Assembly: GCA_025765615.1 (NCBI GenBank)
Contig: JAIVFJ010000002.1
Span: 434,001-498,000 of the forward strand
DNA: 64,000 bases
Direction of reading: 5' to 3'
Origin: Zopfochytrium polystomum
Taxonomy: Eukaryota > Chytridiomycota > Chytridiomycetes > Chytridiales > Chytridiaceae
The notes under the pieces were generated by a model. The model was not told the origin of the DNA, ran no database searches, and saw nothing but the letters and a program-made list of their open reading frames with translations. Positions 57,927 through 64,000 of this stretch are shown piece after piece. The position numbers and the translations under genes were made by a program. Each line of letters starts with the position of its first letter. Position 1 is the stretch's first letter.

Positions 57927-60900
57927 ATGAGGCTACGCACTGTCGATCGTACGTCGACCGTCGCGTGGTCGCCGTCCGCCCACCATCTGCCGCTCATCGC
58001 CGCGGGCACGGTCGCCGGCGCCATCGACTCGTCTTTCAGCACAACCACCGAGCTGGAGATCTTTGATCCCCTGCTCGGAAGCTCCACCGATGCGCAGATG
58101 AAGCGTCTCGGCGTCCTCACGACCACCGCCAGGTAAGCAGAGCAAGATCACCGCCACGACGCGGCGCCAAAAATATGAATATGCAGCAACGTGAGCTGAT
58201 CGCGCATTTTCCCCAACAGATTCAATCGCATCGCGTGGGGTCTTACTCCTGACCAGAAGCCGTATGGGATCCTTGGTGGCGGTCTCGAAAATGGCGAGCT
58301 TCATTTGTGGGATCCCAAGATCATCATAGATGGAGGCGCCGATGCTTCGATCATGCGCAACAGGCAACACAAGGGTCCCGTTCGAGGACTCGACTTCAAC
58401 CCAGTCGACACGAAATTCTTTGCGTCTGGTGCAACTGATGGCGAGGTAGAATCCCCCCTGTACTGTCCAAAGATCGCACGGTTTCTTAACAGCTTGTGCC
58501 TTCCCGCAAAACAAGGTGTTCATCTGGGATCTCAACAACCCCACGAAGCCGTACTCTCCCGGCAGCAAATCCCAAAGACTGGAGGATGTGACAGCGTTGG
58601 CGTGGAATAGACAAGTATTTTACATCCTCGCAACTGGAAGCAACAATGGCAACACCGTCATTTGGGATCTTCGTAATCGGCGTGAGATTATAACTCTGAC
58701 CAACCCTGGCGGCCGGCGGAGTGTTGCGGGCCTGGCTTGGCACCCTGACAGCGTGAGTGGGAGAGTTGCGCAAGATTCCAAAGCTGGTCAAACTGAAGCA
58801 ACACTTTTCTCAAGCCAACGCACCTGGTTACCGTGTCCGATGATGACGCCTCTCCCGTCGTGCTGGGATGGGATCTTCGAACGGCAAGGGCTCCTGAGAA
58901 GGTATCGTTATCGTCCACTCTTGTTGCCACTGCAATCTATGTTGCCTAAGATGTAAGCACAGACACTTCAAGGCCACACAAAAGGAATTGTTGGCGTATC
59001 ATGGTGCCAGAAAGACTCCGATCTTCTCATCACGTGCGGTCAAGACAATAGGACGATCGTGTGGAATCCAAACACCGCGACGATGATCGGTGACCTTCAC
59101 TACAACGCGAAACCTTCGTTTGATGCTCAATGGTCGTCCAGGAACCCGGATCTAGTCTGTGTTGCAAGCTACGACGGAACCGTGACAGTGCACTCCCTTC
59201 AAGCACATGCCGATCAGGCCCCCGCCCAGACTGCGGCGCCTGCGGCTCAAAACGATGATCCCTTCAACTTCTCCAACTTCAATCAGCCAGCCTCCGACAG
59301 TCACTTCACGCTCCCGCAGCCGCCAAAGTGGCTTCGACGCCCAGCCGGTTGCACATGGGGGTTTGGAGGTCGGCTCGTGTCTTTCGGTAAAACGGACGCC
59401 AGCTCCACCACTGTCAGCATCCGCACTGTCGTGACAGAACCTTCGTTCGCCTCTCGAGCTTCCGAACTTGAACGCGCCAAGGAAGACGGCCGACCTGAAG
59501 AGTTTATCTCGTACTGCCAAAAGAAGACGTCCTGCCGAGTCGGGTGCTATCAATGAGCGTGAGCGAGACGTGTGGAAATTCATCGGTGTTTTGTTCGAAA
59601 CCGGTGCTCGTGAGCAGATTTTGAAGTTCCTTGGGTTCGACAAAGACGACATTGGTGGTGCGCGACTGGCCGGTCTCCTGAAACGACTGAAACTTGCCGC
59701 CGAGCCGCCCAAAGAAGAAAAGGAGCAAGAGCACACGAACGGTACCAATGACGCTGGAGACGACGTTTTTGCAGCTGTTGCTGCCAGCGCAAAGCTAGCA
59801 CCGCCGCCAACTCCCTTCAAGCTTTTTACTTCATCGAAAGGAGAGGAAGGTGACATCGACTCGTTGATCATGAAGGCGCTGATTCTCGGAGACTTTGAGA
59901 CGGCCACAAAAGTGTCGCTAGGCGCAGAGCGCTTGTCGGACGCCTTGATGTTTGCTGTCTGCGGTGGTGCTGAGCTTCTCAGCGCGACCCAAAAGGAGTA
60001 TTTCCGCCGCACTCGGGACAAAAAGAGCTACGCCAGAGTGCTGGAGAGCGTCATCAATGGGGATCTTCACGACGTTGTGGAAAATGCGCAGATTGATGGA
60101 CCAGACGGATGGAAGGACATTCTGGCGATGGTGTGCACGTACTCCAAAAACGAAGACATGAACGAGCTTCTTGGCATCCTCGGTCGGAGACTGGAAGCCC
60201 TGGCTGTGCCAGCTTCAGGAAAGCCTGCCGACTTTAAGACTCAGGAGGAGCGAAAGTTTGCAGCAGTACTCTGCTACCTCGGCGCGGGTGATCTTTCTAA
60301 AGTTCTCGATATTTGGGTGGTCAAGGAGGCAGAGGAGGAACGGCGATTGAAGACTTCGAAGATTGGTCCTGGAGCCACCCGCCAGACGGCCCGCCTGCTT
60401 GCTCTTCAAAGCATGATTGAAAAAGTTCAGCTTTTCAGGCAAGCGATCGCATTCACCGACGAAGACCTCAACTCCCAAGAATCGCACTCGTCCTTTAAGC
60501 TCGAGGCGCTTTACGAGCACTACTTCCGCTACGCGGAAACCGCTGCTGCCCAGGGTTTGACCGATGCCGCCTGGAAAGTGCTGCAAATGGTGCCTGTCGG
60601 CTACAAGTATCCAGCGACTGGAGTGAACCGCGTTGCCATTCTTCGGGACCGACTCTTCCGTTGCGGTCTCGTTGCTACGGCCGGGCAGCCGCAGCCTGAA
60701 TTCCCTTACGAGTTCAGCGCTATTGCGAACGTTGCTTCCCAACCAGCGGCGTTCGACGCTTTCGCAGCTCCCGCGACCTACCAGCCGCAAGCGACGTCGT
60801 CGTTCGGGTCGAGCGCGTCGACGTATCAGGCAAGCGCTGGAGCTGCATACGATTATAGCCATGGCCAGCAATTCTCCAGTGGTGCAGGCTACTACGGATC

Positions 60901-62383
60901 CCAAAGTGGCCAGTATGGATATGCTACAAGCACAGGCCCGGCGTACAACCCCTACCAGCCACAGCCTCCTGCTGCTTCGTACGCAAGCACACCGTACTCA
61001 GCACCAGCTCCTCCTCCCATGGCCGGAGGCAGCACAAGTCAAAGTGGAGTCAAATCCTCACCAGGTTTACTCGGCTGCGCCTTTTCATTGCGTGACACAC
61101 ATCTAACCTTCACTTTGCAACCAGGTTGGAGTGGTAACGCAGCAACAGGTGGCTGGAACGATCCACCGGCGTTTGCGCCACGAGAACCCAAGAGGGCTAC
61201 CACCAACATTGCGAGTCCGTTCCCAATGTCCCAATCCGATCACGGGCAGGTAATGCCGCCACCTGCGGGAAGAGGTTTCTCGAACACTGGCGTTGTGGGC
61301 GGTCCCGCCGCTTTCCCTCCTCCACCAACGTCAAATGCATCGTACCCTGCTGCTGGTGGTTTCGGCGGAGGTTTCGCTCCGGTTCCTGCACCTGCACCTG
61401 CACCGGCTCCCGTTGCAGCGCCAGCCCCCCCTCCCAAGCCAGCACCCCCTGCCCGCCATCGTGAGTAGCGGATTCAACAACTTGTTTGCAAAACATTGCT
61501 TTGCTAACGCCTTGCTACTACTGTATTCAGCCATGGGTGATCGGACTCACATCCCCACTGCGCAGAAGCCCATGGTCGCAGCATTGGACTCGTTGCTCGC
61601 TACGGTCAAGAGTCTGAAGACTAATGTGAGAAAATGTTGCCGTTTATAGTAAACGAGGACCCCAATGTTAAATTGACATACTATGGCAGCCTCTTCAAAA
61701 GAAAGAATTCGAGGACACGGAGAAGAAAATCGCCATTTTCGTCGACCAGCTGAATAATTCAGAGGTTCCAGAGGATGTCGCGAATAAGATGATTCAGCTT
61801 GTCAAGGGTGAGCTTTAATGGTGTCCTCGCGCTTTGAAACGATTTTAACATGCCTCCCAAACAACCCACAGCCCTGGAGTCTCGCGATCTCGCGACGGCC
61901 TCTAGGCTGCAGGTTGAGTTGATGACGACGCGCCTGAACGCCTCATCTCCATGGATCGTCGGCATCAAACGTATCATCACGACCCTGGAAGCTCAGCGCG
62001 CACAGCAGCAGTACTCCCAGTCCGCCGGCCCAAACATGCCTCCACCTGGCGTCGCCCCTCCTCCAACCGCCGGCGGGCCTCCTCCACCAAGCGGAATGTA
62101 CCGCCCGCCGCCGCCGCAAACCGGCTTCGCAACGCCGCCTCCCCCGTCTGTTGGGCAACCCGCGATGGGCATGGTCCGCGGCGGAAGCAGCGGTATGCCG
62201 ATGCCGCCGCCCCCCGTCGGCGGAGGCGTTCGGCCGCCGTATCCGCCGCCGCCAATGGCCGGCGCCGGGATGGCCCACCCGCCTCCTCCCCCCGCGTCAG
62301 GTTTCCCGCAGCCGCCACGGGCCGGGTCTGGTTCGTTTGTGCCGCCCCCGCCCATGGGCGGGGCGCCGGCGTGGAGAGGATGA
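57927..62383 (+). CDS. SEC31: Sec31, COPII outer-coat subunit
   Basis: An N-terminal WD40 propeller: MRLRTVDRTSTVAWSPS, FDPLLGS, GGGLENGELHLWDP, HKGPVRGLDFNP, VFIWDLNNP, TLQGHTKGIVGVSWC, CGQDNRTIVWNP. An alpha-solenoid follows (REQILKFLGFDKDDIG, DIDSLIMKALILGDFETA, EHYFRYAETAAAQGL). A Pro/Gln-rich linker (60680-61460) leads to the C-terminal helical domain (FEDTEKKIAIFVDQLNNSEV, DLATASRLQVELMTT) and then a second, very Pro-rich tail with GGPPPP and PPPPPASG repeats, ending AWRG. Sec31 dimerises edge elements of the ER-exit coat and stimulates Sar1 GTPase through Sec23. The frame breaks near 59522, between EEFISYCQKK and RPAESGAINERERDVW, in an A-rich stretch, most likely an indel. The proline tail after the helical domain is unusual; the linker before it is normal. 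Confidence 0.92.
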
Positions 62384-62715
62384 AAAACGTTGCCCTGAGC
62401 GGGAGAGAGAGAGGAAAGTTGGGCAAAAACAATTGTGACTTGTTCTGAAGAGCGGTTCTTCTTGGTGTTTGGGATGCGTCATTGGGCGGGGGGATCGCGT
62501 TTCCCGCACGGAAGGGCAAAAAACAAAATAAAATACATGAGGAACAAGCGAAGTGCGACGGCTCTCTCCTCGCATGTTCGTAACCTCATAAGTAATGATT
62601 GAATGCGAGTAGACATACTAGGAATAGTTCCGGTTTACTATAATTTTGATGTTGTACAAAGAACAGAAAACCCGCAGGAGAGATCGAGAACCAGGCAAAC
62701 ACTTCTTTCCAGTTT
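62384..62715. other. Convergent intergenic stretch
   Basis: About 330 bases between the ends of SEC31 and the CAF-1B gene. AT-rich near 62580-62660, with ACAAAATAAAATAC at about 62523-62536 as a possible 3'-end signal. No gene seen. Confidence 0.5.
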
Positions 62716-64000
62716 TCAAGGCAGTGGCCCAACAAAAGTCGGAGCGATCCGCCGCCGTTTCGGCGGCGCGGACCCCGCGTCACTGCCCGCGGCAGTCGCC
62801 ACGGACGGGCCTGGCTCCACCACCATCAGGTCGTCCTCGCTCGGCGTTTGCTGGTGGCCTGCCAGACACTCTGACCGAGCTGGATCCCCGGCGTCAACCG
62901 CTGCCGACGACGATGGCGAGGAGGAGTGCGCGGCGGGGTTCTTTTCAAAGGGGCTCGAAGGGTCCGGCGCGATTGGCGCGGTGACGTCCTGTAGCAGTGT
63001 GACCTCTGCGTCAACGTCCATGCTAGTGACGTCGTCAGCGTCGGGCTCGCTGGAGGCAAAGGGATGGCCGAATTCTTCACGGGTGAATATGACGGCAGAG
63101 CAGAAGCCGTCCGTCGATGAAACCAGCAGCGATAAGCCGTCGGGAGACCTTTGTGAAGGGGGAGAGCCGAGGGTCCAAGTAAGCGAATGTACCTGAGACA
63201 ACTTCCGCCCCCCCCAAACCGCAAGACATGAGGTTACCATGAAACGTCCGTCAACGTCCCGTAATGCATGTCACCAAGGACCGCGAGTGGCACGGTCTGC
63301 GAAGTGTCGTAAATCGCGATTGCGTCCTTTGAAACAACCGCGAAAATGAGTCGGTACGGGAGTTCAAGCAGCGGTGCATGTCGTGAGGTGTTGTCTTCTC
63401 GCGGCGCGTACCGCCGAGGATTGAAGCGAACGGCGACGGGCGGCTTTTTGAAGCCTGGCAAGTGAAGAATGGGGCTCCTAAAAAGAGAGCGCATTTTGTA
63501 CCGTTCAGTCGAAGGGCGGAGTGAAATCTCGCAAAAAAAAAAAAAAAAAGTGAAAAAAAAGGAAAAGCAGAAACAAACCGACAAATGTCACCCCTCCCAA
63601 AAACGTGCACCACATTTTTCGGCTTGACGTCGGACCCTGGCGAGTCTCTCGACGCGTCCGCGGGGTCCCAGTGCAGGCCGGCTGGGGCCACGAGCACAGC
63701 CCCATCGGGGGAGAAACTTAGGCGACGAAAGAAGGAGGGCAGCGAGTCGTCGTGGAACAACCTCTGCGTACCGCCGCCGCCGCCGCCGCCTCCCGCGCGC
63801 ACTTTTTCCTTTACGGTCGAGCAAGGAGCCGGTGAACCACCATTCGCGACGGCGATCGGCTTCAGCGCGACGCGCTTTTCGACATCTACCTCTGGCCCGG
63901 CAGCAGCAGCGCTCGTCGGCGGGTCGGCCTCGGGGACCAGCGCCGCCCCGCGTCTCAGGTTTTCCTCCTCGGGCTTCGGCGCGTCGCCGCCGCCTCCCGC
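62716..64000 (-). CDS. CAC2: Chromatin assembly factor 1 subunit B (CHAF1B/Cac2), N-terminus beyond the window
   Basis: The frame enters from 64000 through a Pro/Gly/Ala-rich stretch that in the family is an inter-blade insert. Then come TQRLFHDDSLPSFFRRLSFS, the VVHVFGRGDI strand and, after an intron rich in T (63480-63590), SPILHLPGFKKPPVAVRFNP, LPYRLIFAVVSKDAIAIYDT and HYGTLTDVSWSPDGLSLLVS. A further intron splits the blade ahead of STDGFCSAVIFTREEFG. The tail is acidic and disordered and ends KRRRIAPTFVGPLP at 62716. The propeller pairs with CAF-1A to deposit H3-H4 behind replication forks. The match to CHAF1B's FHDDSMKSFFRRL and SSTDGYCSFVTF blocks is close. Confidence 0.9.
63528..63562 (+). 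repeat. Poly-A tract inside a CAF-1B intron
   Basis: Two A runs that read as a strong polypyrimidine tract on the minus strand, about 45-80 bases ahead of the intron's acceptor. Confidence 0.75.

Noticed and set aside
57570..57927. Open frames across the poly-A tract, rich in Lys or Phe
   Set aside because: They are artefacts of the homopolymer tract between CRD1 and SEC31.
1..64000. CRISPR arrays, insertion sequences, retroelements or viral insertions
   Set aside because: I saw no spaced direct repeats, no transposase, reverse transcriptase or integrase motifs, and no terminal repeats. A systematic repeat search could still find degenerate copies.

Overview
The window is nuclear DNA from a fungus. 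Genes are split by short introns (mostly about 40-110 bases) with GT..AG borders, both strands are used, spacing is tight, and fungus-typical proteins are present: FKS 1,3-beta-glucan synthase, Atg15-type lipases, KIN1 kinase, Rrn6, Tma22. Several proteins keep forms that budding yeast has lost or never had (a TopBP1 with the C-terminal BRCT7/8 pair, an Npl4 ending in an NZF finger, a PARP fused to a UBE2Q-type E2, a GW-repeat RNA-binding protein). I infer an early-diverging, possibly zoosporic, fungus, but the species cannot be read from the sequence.

Layout. 1-4 kb: a 5'-truncated AT74-like histidine phosphatase (+), then a secreted copper radical oxidase with two AbfB domains (-). 5.4-16.2 kb: a minus-strand run of PARP/E2 fusion, TMA22 and a TopBP1-like checkpoint protein. 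16.9-23.0 kb: an eight-exon FAAL-T-C-A-T nonribosomal lipopeptide synthetase (+), the main accessory gene. 23.1-28.7 kb: REV7, a PA-TM-RING ubiquitin ligase and ATG18 (all +). 28.8-37.9 kb: NPL4 and FKS1 (-). 38.1-40.5 kb: a KIN1/MARK kinase (+). 40.7-48.7 kb: two ATG15-like lipases (+) flanking an RRN6-like Pol I factor (-). 49.2-55.4 kb: an RFC clamp-loader subunit and a GW-repeat protein with four RRMs (+). 56.3-62.4 kb: cardiolipin synthase (-) and SEC31 (+), divergent. 62.7-64 kb: the C-terminal part of CAF-1 subunit B (-), running off the window.

Functionally most genes are housekeeping: genome maintenance (TopBP1, Rev7, RFC, CAF-1B, PARP/E2), ubiquitin and ERAD (Npl4, RING ligase), autophagy and vacuole (Atg18, Atg15-like), wall and secretion (FKS1, Sec31, copper oxidase). 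The NRPS stands alone among them, with no tailoring or transport genes beside it. Conserved genes carry scattered single-base frame breaks (copper oxidase, FKS1, one ATG15-like gene, SEC31, perhaps REV7), which look more like consensus indels in the assembly than true pseudogenes. Coordinates of multi-exon genes span first to last coding base; the exon borders given were read by eye from splice sites and frame continuity.
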